NCBI RefSeq assembly: GCF_905475465.1
Contig: NC_062252.1
Coordinates: 6,386,001 to 6,450,000, forward strand
Length of the DNA: 64,000 nt
Source of the DNA: Pieris napi
Lineage: Eukaryota > Arthropoda > Insecta > Lepidoptera > Pieridae
Direction of reading: 5' to 3'
Position numbers and translations under genes: made by a program. The notes below the pieces were generated by a model that did no database searches, had not been told where the DNA came from, and saw only the letters and a program-made list of their open reading frames with translations. Shown in pieces: positions 39,451 through 51,608 of the stretch; within the stretch, counting starts at the first letter, position 1, and each line of letters starts with the position of its first letter.

Positions 39451-42400
39451 ACTATGCCTGATATCTGTTAAAAAAACACATCTTTCGGGACAGCTCCCGT
39501 TATACTCATAAAAGAGCATCAGCTCTAAGGCTGTCAGGACTATGCCTGATATGTGTTAAAAAACACATCTTTCGGGACAGCGCCCGTTATACTCATAAAA
39601 GAGCACCAGCACTAAGGCTGTCAGGACTATGCCTGATATGTGTTAAAAAAACACATCTTTCGGGACAGCGCCCGTTATACTCATAAACGAGCATCAGCAC
39701 TAAGGCTGTCAGGACTATGCCTGATATGTGTTAAAAAACACATCTTTCGGGACAGCGCCCGTTATACTCATAAAAGAGCACCAGCACTAAGGCTGTCAGG
39801 ACTATGCCTGATATGTGTTTAAAAAAACACATCTTTCGGGACAGCGCCCGTTTTACTCATAAAAGAGCACCAGCACTAAGGCTGTCATCAACGTGAACCG
39901 GCCGGCGCAGTGCGCTCGACGGTTTCGCTCCACAAATATACCGAGAGCAATAGTCTACGTCGGCATTGGAACGGGCGCGGCGTGCGACCGCCGAATGTTT
40001 CTCGTAGAGCGTTGAGAGTCGGTTTTAATTTTATGATTGATGTGTACATATTATGTAATGTAAAAGAGCTCTAAGGCTGTCAGGACTATGCCTGATATGT
40101 GTTGAAAAAAACACATCTTTCGGGACAGCGCCCGTTATACTCATAAAAGAGCACCAGCACTAAGGCTGTCATCAACGTGAACCGGCCGGCGCAGTGCGCT
40201 CGACGGTTTCGCTCCACAAATATACCGAGAGCAATAGTCTACGTCGGCATTGGAACGGGCGCGGCGCGCGACCGCCGAATGTTTCTCGTAGAGCGTTGAG
40301 AGTCGGTTTCAATTTTATGATTGATGTGTACATATTATGTAATGTAAAAGAGCTCTAAGGCTGTCAGGACTGCGCCTGATATGTGTTGAAAAAAACACAT
40401 CTTCCGGGACAGCGCCCGTTATACTCATAAACGAGCATCAGCACTAAGGCTGTCAGGACTATGCCTGATATGTGTTAAAAAAACACATCTTTCGGGACAG
40501 CGCCCGTTATACTCATAAACGAGCATCAGCACTAAGGCTGTCAGGACTATGCCTGATATGTGTTAAAAAACACATCTTTCGGGACAGCGCCCGTTATACT
40601 CATAAAAGAGCACCAGCACTAAGGCTGTCAGGACTATGCCTGATATGTGATTAAAAAAACACATCTTTCGGGACAGCGCCCGTTTTACTCATAAAAGAGC
40701 ACCAGCACTAAGGCTGTCATCAACGTGAACCGGCCGGCGCAGTGCACTCGACGGTTTCGCTCCACAAATATACCGAGAGCAATAGTCTACGTCGGCATTG
40801 GAACGGGCGCGGCGCGCGACCGCCGAATGTTTCTCGTAGAGCGTTGAGAGTCGGTTTCAATTTTATGATTGATGTGTACATATTATGTAATGTAAAAGAG
40901 CTCTAAGGCTGTCAGGACTGCGCCTGATATGTGTTGAAAAAAACACATCTTCCGGGACAGCGCCCGTTATACTCATAAAAGAGCACCAGCACTAAGGCTG
41001 TCATCAACGTGAACCGGCCGGCGCAGTGCGCTCGACGGTTTCGCTCCACAAATATACCGAGAGCAATAGTCTACGTCGGCATTGGAACGGGCGCGGCGGG
41101 CGACCGCCGAATGTTTCTCGTAGAGCGTTGAGAGTCGGTTTTAATTTTATGATTGATGTGTACATATCATGTAATGTAAAAGAGCTCTAAGGCTGTCAGG
41201 ACTATGCCTGATATGTGTAAAAAAACACATCTTTCGGGACAGCGCCCGTTATACTCATAAAAGAGCACCAGCACTAAGGCTGTCAGGACTATGCCTGATA
41301 TGTGTTAAAAAAACACATATTTCGGGACAGCGCCCGTTATACTCATAAAAGAGCATCAGCACTAAGGCTGTCAGGACTATGCCTGATATGTTTAAAAAAA
41401 CACATCTTTCGGGACAGCGCCCGTTATACTCATAAAAGAGCACCAGCACTAAGGCTGTCAGGACTATGCCTGATATGTGTTAAAAAAACACATCTTTCGG
41501 GACAGCGCCCGTTATACTCATAAACGAGCATCAGCACTAAGGCTGTCAGGACTATGCCTGATATGTGTTAAAAAACACATCTTTCGGGACAGCGCCCGTT
41601 ATACTCATAAAAGAGCACCAGCACTAAGGCTGTCAGGACTATGCCTGATATGTGTTAAAAAAACACATCTTTCGGGACAGCGCCCGTTATACTCATAAAA
41701 GAGCATCAGCACTAAGGCTGTCAGGACTATGCCTGATATGTGTTAAAAAAAACACATCTGTTGGGACAGCGCCCGTTATACTCATAAAAGAGCACCAGCA
41801 CTAAGGCTGTCAGGACTATGCCTGATATGTGTTAAAAAAACACATCTTTCGGGACAGCGCCCGTTATACTCATAAAAGAGCATCAGCACTAAGGCTGTCA
41901 GGACTATGCCTGATATGTGTTTAAAAAAACACATCTTTCGGGACAGCGCCCGTTATACTCATAAAAGAGCACCAGCACTAAGGCTGTCAGGACTATGCCT
42001 GATATGTGTAAAAAAACACATCTTTCGGGACAGCGCCCGTTATACTCATAAAAGAGCACCAGCACTAAGGCTGTCAGCACTATGCCTGATATGTGTTGAA
42101 AAAAACACATCTTTCGGGACAGCGCCCGTTATACTCATAAAAGAGCACCAGCACTAAGGCTGTCATCAACGTGAACCGGCCGGCGCAGTGCGCTCGACGG
42201 TTTCGCTCCACAAATATACCGAGAGCAATAGTCTACGTCGGCATTGGAACGGGCGCGGCGCGCGACCGCCGAATGTTTCTCGTAGAGCGTTGAGAGTCGG
42301 TTTCAATTTTATGATTGATGTGTACATATTATGTAATGTAAAAGAGCTCTAAGGCTGTCAGGACTATGCCTGATATGTTTAAAAAAACACATCTTTCGGG

Positions 42401-45400
42401 ACAGCGCCCGTTATACTCATAAAAGAGCATCAGCACTAAGGCTGTCAGGACTATGCCTGATATGTGTAAAAAAACACATCTTTCGGGACAGCGCCCGTTA
42501 TACTCATAAAAGAGCACCAGCACTAAGGCTGTCAGGACTATGCCTGATATGTGTTAAAAAAACACATATTTCGGGACAGCGCCCGTTATACTCATAAAAG
42601 AGCATCAGCACTAAGGCTGTCAGGACTATGCCTGATATGTTTAAAAAAACACATCTTTCGGGACAGCGCCCGTTATACTCATAAAAGAGCACCAGCACTA
42701 AGGCTGTCAGGACTATGCCTGATATGTGTTAAAAAAACACATCTTTCGGGACAGCGCCCGTTATACTCATAAACGAGCATCAGCACTAAGGCTGTCAGGA
42801 CTATGCCTGATATGTGTTAAAAAACACATCTTTCGGGACAGCGCCCGTTATACTCATAAAAGAGCATCAGCACTAAGGCTGTCAGGACTATGCCTGATAT
42901 GTGTAAAAAAACACATCTTTCGGGACAGCGCCCGTTATACTCATAAAAGAGCACCAGCACTAAGGCTGTCAGGACTATGCCTGATATGTGTTAAAAAAAC
43001 ACATCTTTCGGGACAGCGCCCGTTATACTCATAAAAGAGCATCAGCACTAAGGCTGTCAGGACTATGCCTGATATGTGTTAAAAAAAACACATCTGTTGG
43101 GACGGCGCCCGTTATACTCATAAAAGAGCACCAGCACTAAGGCTGTCAGGACTATGCCTGATATGTGTTAAAAAAACACATCTTTCGGGACAGCGCCCGT
43201 TATACTCATAAAAGAGCATCAGCACTAAGGCTGTCAGGACTATGCCTGATATGTGTTTAAAAAAACACATCTTTCGGGACAGCGCCCGTTATACTCATAA
43301 AAGAGCACCAGCACTAAGGCTGTCAGGACTATGCCTGATATGTGTAAAAAAACACATCTTTCGGGACAGCGCCCGTTATACTCATAAAAGAGCACCAGCA
43401 CTAAGGCTGTCAGCACTATGCCTGATATGTGTTGAAAAAAACACATCTTTCGGGACAGCGCCCGTTATACTCATAAAAGAGCACCAGCACTAAGGCTGTC
43501 ATCAACGTGAACCGGCCGGCGCAGTGCGCTCGACGGTTTCGCTCCACAAATATACCGAGAGCAATAGTCTACGTCGGCATTGGAACGGGCGCGGCGCGCG
43601 ACCGCCGAATGTTTCTCGTAGAGCGTTGAGAGTCGGTTTCAATTTTATGATTGATGTGTACATATTATGTAATGTAAAAGAGCTCTAAGGCTGTGAGGAC
43701 TGCGCCTGATATGTGTTGAAAAAAACACATCTTCCGGGACAGCGCCCGTTATACTCATAAACGAGCATCAGCACTAAGGCTGTCAGGACTATGCCTGATA
43801 TGTGTTAAAAAAACACATCTTTCGGGACAGCGCCCGTTATACTCATAAACGAGCATCAGCACTAAGGCTGTCAGGACTATGCCTGATATGTGTTAAAAAA
43901 CACATCTTTCGGGACAGCGCCCGTTATACTCATAAAAGAGCACCAGCACTAAGGCTGTCAGGACTATGCCTGATATGTGATTAAAAAAACACATCTTTCG
44001 GGACAGCGCCCGTTTTACTCATAAAAGAGCACCAGCACTAAGGCTGTCATCAACGTGAACCGGCCGGCGCAGTGCGCTCGACGGTTTCGCTCCACAAATA
44101 TACCGAGAGCAATAGTCTACGTCGGCATTGGAACGGGCGCGGCGTGCGACCGCCGAATGTTTCTCGTAGAGCGTTGAGAGTCGGTTTTAATTTTATGATT
44201 GATGTGTACATATTATGTAATGTAAAAGAGCTCTAAGGCTGTCAGGACTATGCCTGATATGTGTTGAAAAAAACACATCTTTCGGGACAGCGCCCGTTAT
44301 ACTCATAAAAGAGCACCAGCACTAAGGCTGTCATCAACGTGAACCGGCCGGCGCAGTGCGCTCGACGGTTTCGCTCCACAAATATACCGAGAGCAATAGT
44401 CTACGTCGGCATTGGAACGGGCGCGGCGCGCGACCGCCGAATGTTTCTCGTAGAGCGTTGAGAGTCGGTTTCAATTTTATGATTGATGTGTACATATTAT
44501 GTAATGTAAAAGAGCTCTAAGGCTGTCAGGACTGCGCCTGATATGTGTTGAAAAAAACACATCTTTCGGGACAGCACCCGTTATACTCATAAAAGAGCAT
44601 CAGCTCTAAGGCTGTCAGGACTATGCCTGATATATGTTTAATAAAACACATCTTTCGGGACAGCGCCCGTTATACTCATAAAAGAGCATCAGCACTAAGG
44701 CTGTCAGGACTATGCCTGATATGTGTTAAAAAAACACATCTTTCGGGACAGCGCCCGTTATACTCATAAACGAGCATCAGCACTAAGGCTGTCAGGACTA
44801 TGCCTGATATGTGTTAAAAAACACATCTTTCGGGACAGCGCCCGTTATACTCATAAAAGAGCACCAGCACTAAGGCTGTCAGGACTATGCCTGATATGTG
44901 TTTAAAAAAACACATCTTTCGGGACAGCGCCCGTTTTACTCATAAAAGAGCACCAGCACTAAGGCTGTCATCAACGTGAACCGGCCGGCGCAGTGCGCTC
45001 GACGGTTTCGCTCCACAAATATACCGAGAGCAATAGTCTACGTCGGCATTGGAACGGGCGCGGCGTGCGACCGCCGAATGTTTCTCGTAGAGCGTTGAGA
45101 GTCGGTTTTAATTTTATGATTGATGTGTACATATTATGTAATGTAAAAGAGCTCTAAGGCTGTCAGGACTATGCCTGATATGTTTAAAAAAACACATCTT
45201 TCGGGACAGCGCCCGTTATACTCATAAAAGAGCACCAGCACTAAGGCTGTCAGGACTGCGCCTGATTTGTATTCTTTCAGGTCAGCACCCGTAACACTCT
45301 CAAAAGAGCTCCAGTACTAAGGCTGTGTCAGGGACTGCGCCTGAAATGTGTTCTTTCACATCAGCACCCATAACACTCTCAAAAGAGCTCCAGCACTAAG

Positions 45401-47890
45401 GCTATGTCAGGGACTGCGCCTGATTTGTGTTCTTTCAGGTCAGCTCCCATAACACTCTCAAAAGAGCTCCAGCACTAAGGCTATGTCAGGGACTGCGCCT
45501 GATTTGTGTTCTTTCAGGTCAGCACCCGTAACACTCTCAAAAGAGCTCCAGCACTAAGGCTGTGTCAGGGACTGCGCCTGATTTGTGTTCTTTCAGGTCA
45601 GCACCCATAACACTCTCAAAAGAGCTCCAGCACTAAGGCTATGTCAGGACTATGCCTGATATCTGTTAAAAAAACACATCTTTCGGGACAGCACCCGTTA
45701 TACTCATAAAAGAGCATCAGCTCTAAGGCTGTCAGGACTATGCCTGATATGTGTTAAAAAACACATCTTTCGGGACAGCGCCCGTTATACTCATAAAAGA
45801 GCTCCAGCACTAAGGCTATGTCAGGGACTGCGCCTGATTTGTGTTCTTTCAGGTCAGCACCCGTAACACTCTCAAAAGAGCTCCAGCACTAAGGCTGTGT
45901 AAGGGACTGCGCCTGAAATGTGTTCTTTCACATCAGCACCCATAACACTCTCAAAAGAGCTCCAGCACTAAGGCTGTGTCAGGGACTGCGCCTGATTTGT
46001 GTTCTTTCAGGTCAGCACCCATAACACTCTCAAAAGAGCTCCAGCACTAAGGCTGTGTCAGGGACTGCGCCTGATTTGTGTTCTTTCAGGTCAGCACCCG
46101 TAACACTCTCAAAAGAGCTCCAGCACTAAGGCTGTGTCAGGGACTGCGCCTGATTTGTGTTCTTTCACATCAGCACCCATAACACTCTCAAAAGAGCTCC
46201 AGCACTAAGGCTGTGTCAGGGACTGCGCCTGAAATGTGTTCTTTCACATCAGCACCCATAACACTCTCAAAAGAGCTCCAGCACTAAGGCTGTGTCAGGG
46301 ACTGCGCCTGATTTGTGTTCTTTCAGGTCAGCACCCATAACACTCTCAAAAGAGCTCCAGCACTAAGGCTGTGTCAGGGACTGCGCCTGATTTGTGTTCT
46401 TTCAGGTCAGCTCCCATAACACTCTCAAAAGAGCTCCAGCACTAAGGCTATGTCAGGGACTGCGCCTGATTTGTGTTCTTTCAGGTCAGCACCCGTAACA
46501 CTCTCAAAAGAGATCCAGCACTAAGGCTGTGTCAGGGACTGCGCCTGAAATGTGTTCTTTCACATCAGCACCCATAACACTCTCAAAAGAGCTCCAGCAC
46601 TAAGGCTATGTCAGGGACTGCGCCTGATTTGTGTTCTTTCAGGTCAGCTCCCATAACACTCTCAAAAGAGCTCCAGCACTAAGGCTATGTCAGGGACTGC
46701 GCCTGATTTGTGTTCTTTCAGGTCAGCACCCATAACACTCTCAAAAGAGCTCCAGCACTAAGGCTATGTCAGGACTATGCCTGATATCTGTTAAAAAAAC
46801 ACATCTTTCGGGACAGCACCCGTTATACTCATAAAAGAGCATCAGCTCTAAGGCTGTCAGGACTATGCCTGATATGTGTTAAAAAACACATCTTTCGGGA
46901 CAGCGCCCGTTATACTCATAAAAGAGCACCAGCACTAAGGCTGTCAGGACTATGCCTGATATGTGTTAAAAAAACACATCTTTCGGGACAGCGCCCGTTA
47001 TACTCATAAACGAGCATCAGCACTAAGGCTGTCAGGACTATGCCTGATATGTGTTAAAAAACACATCTTTCGGGACAGCGCCCGTTATACTCATAAAAGA
47101 GCACCAGCACTAAGGCTGTCAGGACTATGCCTGATATGTGTTTAAAAAAACACATCTTTCGGGACAGCGCCCGTTTTACTCATAAAAGAGCACCAGAACT
47201 AAGGCTGTCATCAACGTGAACCGGCCGGCGCAGTGCGCTCGACGGTTTCGCTCCACAAATATACCGAGAGCAATAGTCTACGTCGGCATTGGAACGGGCG
47301 CGGCGTGCGACCGCCGAATGTTTCTCGTAGAGCGTTGAGAGTCGGTTTTAATTTTATGATTGATGTGTACATATTATGTAATGTAAAAGAGCTCTAAGGC
47401 TGTCAGGACTATTCCTGATATGTGTTGAAAAAAACACATCTTTCGGGACAGCGCCCGTTATACTCATAAAAGAGCACCAGCACTAAGGCTGTCATCAACG
47501 TGAACCGGCCGGCGCAGTGCGCTCGACGGTTTCGCTCCACAAATATACCGAGAGCAATAGTCTACGTCGGCATTGGAACGGGCGCGGCGCGCGACCGCCG
47601 AATGTTTCTCGTAGAGCGTTGAGAGTCGATTTCAATTTTATGATTGATGTGTACATATTATGTAATGTAAAAGAGCTCTAAGGCTGTGAGGACTGCGCCT
47701 GATATGTGTTGAAAAAAACACATCTTCCGGGACAGCGCCCGTTATACTCATAAACGAGCATCAGCACTAAGGCTGTCAGGACTATGCCTGATATGTGTTA
47801 AAAAAACACATCTTTCGGGACAGCGCCCGTTATACTCATAAACGAGCATCAGCACTAAGGCTGTCAGGACTATGCCTGATATGTGTTAAA
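39130..47890. repeat. Long-range duplication, 7323-bp offset
   Basis: About 1.4 kb (39130-40560) recurs at about 46450-47890. Landmarks 39190/46513 (GATCCAGC variant), 39640/46963, 39888/47211, 40172/47495 and 40472/47795 all give 7323 bp. Insertion units and flanking A and B blocks are duplicated together. The coordinates give the outer span of the two copies. Confidence 0.82.
39450..45260. repeat. A-type satellite with nine insertion units
   Basis: A monomers plus 178-bp units starting at 39888, 40172, 40720, 41004, 42166, 43502, 44050, 44334 and 44971. Internal duplication: 41302/42551 and 41477/42726 are 1249 bp apart, then 41906/43242 and 42166/43502 are 1336 bp apart. The second copy is thus one 87-bp monomer longer. 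The unit near 40472 recurs at 43802 (3330 bp). No gene is seen. Confidence 0.9.
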
Positions 47891-48870
47891 AAACACATCT
47901 TTCGGGACAGCGCCCGTTATACTCATAAAAGAGCACCAGCACTAAGGCTGTCAGGACTATGCCTGATATGTGTTAAAAAAACACATCTTTCGGGACAGCG
48001 CCCGTTATACTCATAAAAGAGCATCAGCACTAAGGCTGTCAGGACTATGCCTGATATGTGTTTAAAAAAACACATCTTTCGGGACAGCGCCCGTTATACT
48101 CATAAAAGTGCTCCAGCACTAAGGCTGTGTCAGGACTGCGCCTGATATGTGTTGAAAAAAACACATCTTTCGGGACAGCGCCCGTTATACTCATAAAAGA
48201 GCACCAGCACTAAGGCTGTCATCAACGTGAACCGGCCGGCGCAGTGCGCTCGACGGTTTCGCTCCACAAATATACCGAGAGCAATAGTCTACGTCGGCAT
48301 TGGAACGGGCGCGGCGCGCGACCGCCGAATGTTTCTCGTAGAGCGTTGAGAGTCGATTTCAATTTTATGATTGATGTGTACATATTATGTAATGTAAAAG
48401 AGCTCTAAGGCTGTCAGGACTATGCCTGATATGTGTTGAAAAAAACACATCTTTCGGGACAGCGCCCGTTATACTCATAAAAGAGCACCAGCACTAAGGC
48501 TGTCATCAACGTGAACCGGCCGGCGCAGTGCGCTCGACGGTTTCGCTCAACAAATATACCGAGAGCAATAGTCTACGTCGGCATTGGAACGGGCGTGGCG
48601 CGCGACCGCCGAATGTTTCTCGTAGAGCGTTGAGAGTCGGTTTCAATTTTATGATTGATGTGTACATATTATGTAATGTAAAAGAGCTCTAAGGCTGTCA
48701 GGACTATGCCTGATATGTGTTGAAAAAAACACATCTTTCGGGACAGCGCCCGTTATACTCATAAAAGAGCACCAGCACTAAGGCTGTCAGGACTATGCCT
48801 GATATGTGTTAAAAAAACACATCTTTCGGGACAGCGCCCGTTGTACTCATAAAAGAGCACCAGCACTAAG
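45260..48870. repeat. Alternating B and A satellite blocks with insertion units
   Basis: B at about 45260-45640, two A units to 45795, B at 45795-46770, then A with insertion units starting at 47211, 47495, 48222 and 48506 up to about 48870. Two of these insertions (47495 and 48222) carry GAGTCGATTTC in place of GAGTCGGTTTC. The copy at 48506 is the last of the 41 in the window. Confidence 0.9.
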
Positions 48871-50771
48871 GCTGTGTCAGGGTCTGTGCCTGATTTGTGT
48901 TCTTTCAGGTCAGCACCCGTAACACTCTCAAAAGAGCTCCAGCACTAAGGCTGTGTCAGGGACTGCGCCTGATTTGTGTTCTTTCAGGTCAGCACCCATA
49001 ACACTCTCAAAAGAGCTCCAGCACTAAGGCTGTGTAAGGGACTGCGCCTGATTTGTGTTCTTTCAGGTCAGCACCCATAACACTCTCAAAAGATCTCCAG
49101 CACTAAGGCTATGTCAGGGACTGCACCTGATTTGTGTTCTTTCAGGTCAGCTTTCAAAACACTCTCAAAAGAGCTCCAGCACTAAGGCTGTGTCAGGGAC
49201 TGCGCCTGAAATGTGTTCTTTCACATCAGCACCCATAACACTCTCAAAAGAGCTCCAGCACTAAGGCTGTGTCAGGGACTGCGCCTGATTTATGTTCTTT
49301 CAGGTCAGCACCCATAACACTCTCAAAAGAGCTCCAGCACTAAGGCTATGTCAGGGACTGCGCCTGATTTGTGTTCTTTCAGGTCAGCACCCGTAACACT
49401 CTCAAAAGAGCTCCAGCACTAAGGCTGTGTAAGGGTCTGCGCCTGATTTGTGTTCTTTCAGGTCAGCTTTCAAAACACTCTCAAAAGAGCTCCAGCACTA
49501 AGGCTGTGTCAGGGACTGCGCCTGAAATGTGTTCTTTCACATCAGCACCCATAACACTCTCAAAAGAGCTCCAGCACTAAGGCTGTGTCAGGGACTGCGC
49601 CTGATTTATGTTCTTTCAGGTCAGCACCCATAACACTCTCAAAAGAGCTCCAGCACTAAGGCTATGTCAGGGACTGCGCCTGATTTGTGTTCTTTCAGGT
49701 CAGCACCCGTAATACTCTCAAAAGAGCTTCAGCACTAAGGCTGTGTCAGGGACTGCGCCTGAAATGTGTTCTTTCACATCAGCACCCATAACACTCTCAA
49801 AAGAGCTCCAGCACTAAGGCTGTGTCAGGGACTGCGCCTGAAATGTGTTCTTTCACATCAGCACCCATAACACTCTCAAAAGAGCTCCAGCACTAAGGCT
49901 GTGTCAGGGACTGCGCCTGATTTGTGTTCTTTCAGGTCAGCACCCATAACACTCTCAAAAGAGCTCCAGCACTAAGGCTGTGTCAGGGACTGCGCCTGAT
50001 TTGTGTTCTTTCAGGTCAGCACCCGTAACACTCTCAAAAGAGCTCCAGCACTAAGGCTGTGTCAGGGACTGCGCCTGATTTGTGTTCTTTCACATCGGCA
50101 CCCATAACACTCTCAAAAGAGCTCCAGCACTAAGGCTGTGTCAGGGACTGCGCCTGATTTGTGTTCTTTCAGGTCAGCACCCATTACACTCTCAAAAGAG
50201 CTCCAGCACTAAGGCTGTGTCAAGGACTGCGCCTGATTTGTATTCTTTCAGGTCAGCACCCGTAACACTCTCAAAAGAGCTCCAGCACTAAGGCTGTGTC
50301 AGGGACTGCGCCTGAAATGTGTTCTTTCACATCAGCACCCATAACACTCTCAAAAGAGCTCCAGCACTAAGGCTGTGTCAGGGACTGCGCCTGAAATGTG
50401 TTCTTTCACATCAGCACCCATAACACTCTCAAAAGAGCTCCAGCACTAAGGCTATGTCAGGGACTGCACCTGATTTGTGTTCTTTCAGGTCAGCTTTCAA
50501 AACACTCTCAAAAGAGCTCCAGCACTAAGGCTGTGTCAGGGACTGCGCCTGAAATGTGTTCTTTCACATCAGCACCCATAACACTCTCAAAAGAGCTCCA
50601 GCACTAAGGCTGTGTCAGGGACTGCGCCTGATTTATGTTCTTTCAGGTCAGCACCCATAACACTCTCAAAAGAGCTCCAGCACTAAGGCTATGTCAGGGA
50701 CTGCGCCTGATTTGTGTTCTTTCAGGTCAGCACCCGTAACACTCTCAAAAGAGCTCCAGCACTAAGGCTAT
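48870..50771. repeat. Terminal B-type satellite block
   Basis: About 24 monomers of 79 bp ending in AAGGCTAT, where the LTR of the outer BEL element begins. The variant AGCTTTCAAAACAC occurs at 49147, 49463 and 50489; the first two copies are four monomers (316 bp) apart and near-identical, as are the units at 50082 and 50398. The broken monomer (GGCTAT before GTCAGGG) marks the insertion point. Confidence 0.92.
50767..50771. repeat. Probable target-site duplication of outer element (one copy)
   Basis: GCTAT, the last satellite bases before the LTR. In neighbouring B monomers the sequence runs AAGGCTATGTCAGGG, so the expected right flank beyond the missing 3' LTR is GCTATGTCAGGG. Only one copy is visible. 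Confidence 0.5.
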
Positions 50772-50966
50772 TGTTCACGCGCACGGCACATGATCTGCGC
50801 CGGCGAGAGTGGGGCGCGGGCGCCGCGGCTGCGACCGACCGGCAGTTATAATCACGGACGCACGGCGCGCGACACTAATAAGAATTTTATTTTAATACAA
50901 ATTTAAATCCAGTCCAGGTTGTTTGTTTGATTGCTGCAATTCATCAGCCAATCCATCTCCCGGACA
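50772..50966 (+). repeat. 5' LTR of outer BEL/Pao element
   Basis: Starts TGTTCACGCGC directly at the satellite edge and probably ends at ACA (50964-50966), 5 bases before the primer-binding site. It is GC-rich in the first half (GGGGCGCGGGCGCCGCGG), then has a TATA-like GTTATAATC at about 50843-50852, and an AATAAG plus T-rich stretch near 50877-50895 that could serve as poly(A) signal. The second LTR copy needed to prove the ends lies outside the window. Confidence 0.7.
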
Positions 50967-50971
50967 AAATT

Positions 50972-50989
50972 TGGCGACCGTGACAGGAC
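50972..50989 (+). promoter_or_regulatory. Primer-binding site, tRNA-Arg type (outer element)
   Basis: TGGCGACCGTGACAGGAC. Its reverse complement ends in ...CACGGTCGCCA: a 7-base acceptor strand CACGGTC, discriminator G and CCA, as in an insect tRNA-Arg whose 5' end is GACCGTG (from memory of the tRNA, not a search). The 18-base match and position just after the LTR fit minus-strand primer binding. Confidence 0.78.
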
Positions 50990-51603
50990 ATCGGTCTGCA
51001 TCCAAGGGCCGGTGAAGTCCAGAAGACCATAAGAATATATTCAGAAGATTCATAAGGAAGTAAGCCCGTTCCTTACCTAATCACTTCCCTTGCACCGATT
51101 TGCATCGATTTCAATCAGTGTTAAATAGTGTCGTGAGTCAATCTAAAAAGTGCGTTAATTACTTGTTTTAAAGTCTATTTTCCAAGTAAATAGTCGATTA
51201 AAATTCCGAGTTACACGTATAGAATCATTCAACGGGTACTACGGAAATCTACCTACAAGTTTAAAAAAAGTAAAACTAACGTTTAGTTCTACATTTAACT
51301 GCCCAAACTAGGGGTACAATATTTAACTGCCCAAACAAGGGGTACAATATTTACTATTTTCTTTGTCTTTACGTTTGCAATAAGTATTTTTGCGCGTTAT
51401 AGATATTTAACTGCCCAAACTAGGGGTACAATATTTACTATTTCCTTTGTCTTTACGTTTGCATTAAGTAACTTTGCGCGTTATAGATATTTAACGGCCC
51501 AAACTAGGGGTCACAACTGTATATACATATACATAATATGTATACAGTACTATTTTCCTTTGAATTATAGTATAGCAAAATAGTGTTACATAAAGTAACG
51601 ATC
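50990..51603 (+). other. Outer element leader, first part
   Basis: 614 bp between the primer-binding site and the target duplication of the nested element; AT-rich, with no credible open frame. It contains the tandem repeat annotated separately at 51294-51512. The leader continues at 58920. Confidence 0.65.
51294..51512 (+). repeat. Tandem repeat in the outer leader
   Basis: The motif TTTAACTGCCCAAACTAGGG occurs four times (51294, about 51322, about 51405 and about 51490; the second reads CAAGGGG and the last TTTAACGGCC). The last three copies head an imperfect 84-bp tandem duplication that ends in TTTGCGCGTTATAGATA. Divergence of several percent between the units suggests an old duplication within the element. 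Confidence 0.85.
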
Positions 51604-51608
51604 CTACG
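51604..51608. repeat. Target-site duplication CTACG, left
   Basis: CTACG directly precedes TGTTCGGGG of the left LTR and recurs at 58915-58919 directly after the right LTR. This fixes both ends of the inner element and shows that the flanks 51603 and 58920 were once contiguous. Confidence 0.95.

Noticed and set aside
1..50771. CRISPR array (regular repeats with palindromes)
   Set aside because: The whole 79-89 bp unit is repeated with no unique spacers, there are no cas genes, and the context is a eukaryotic satellite with retrotransposons.
50772..50966. Solo LTR unrelated to the gag-pol at 59305
   Set aside because: A primer-binding site and leader follow it directly and no satellite or other boundary intervenes before the nested element, so one interrupted element is the simpler reading. 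It stays unproved without the 3' LTR.
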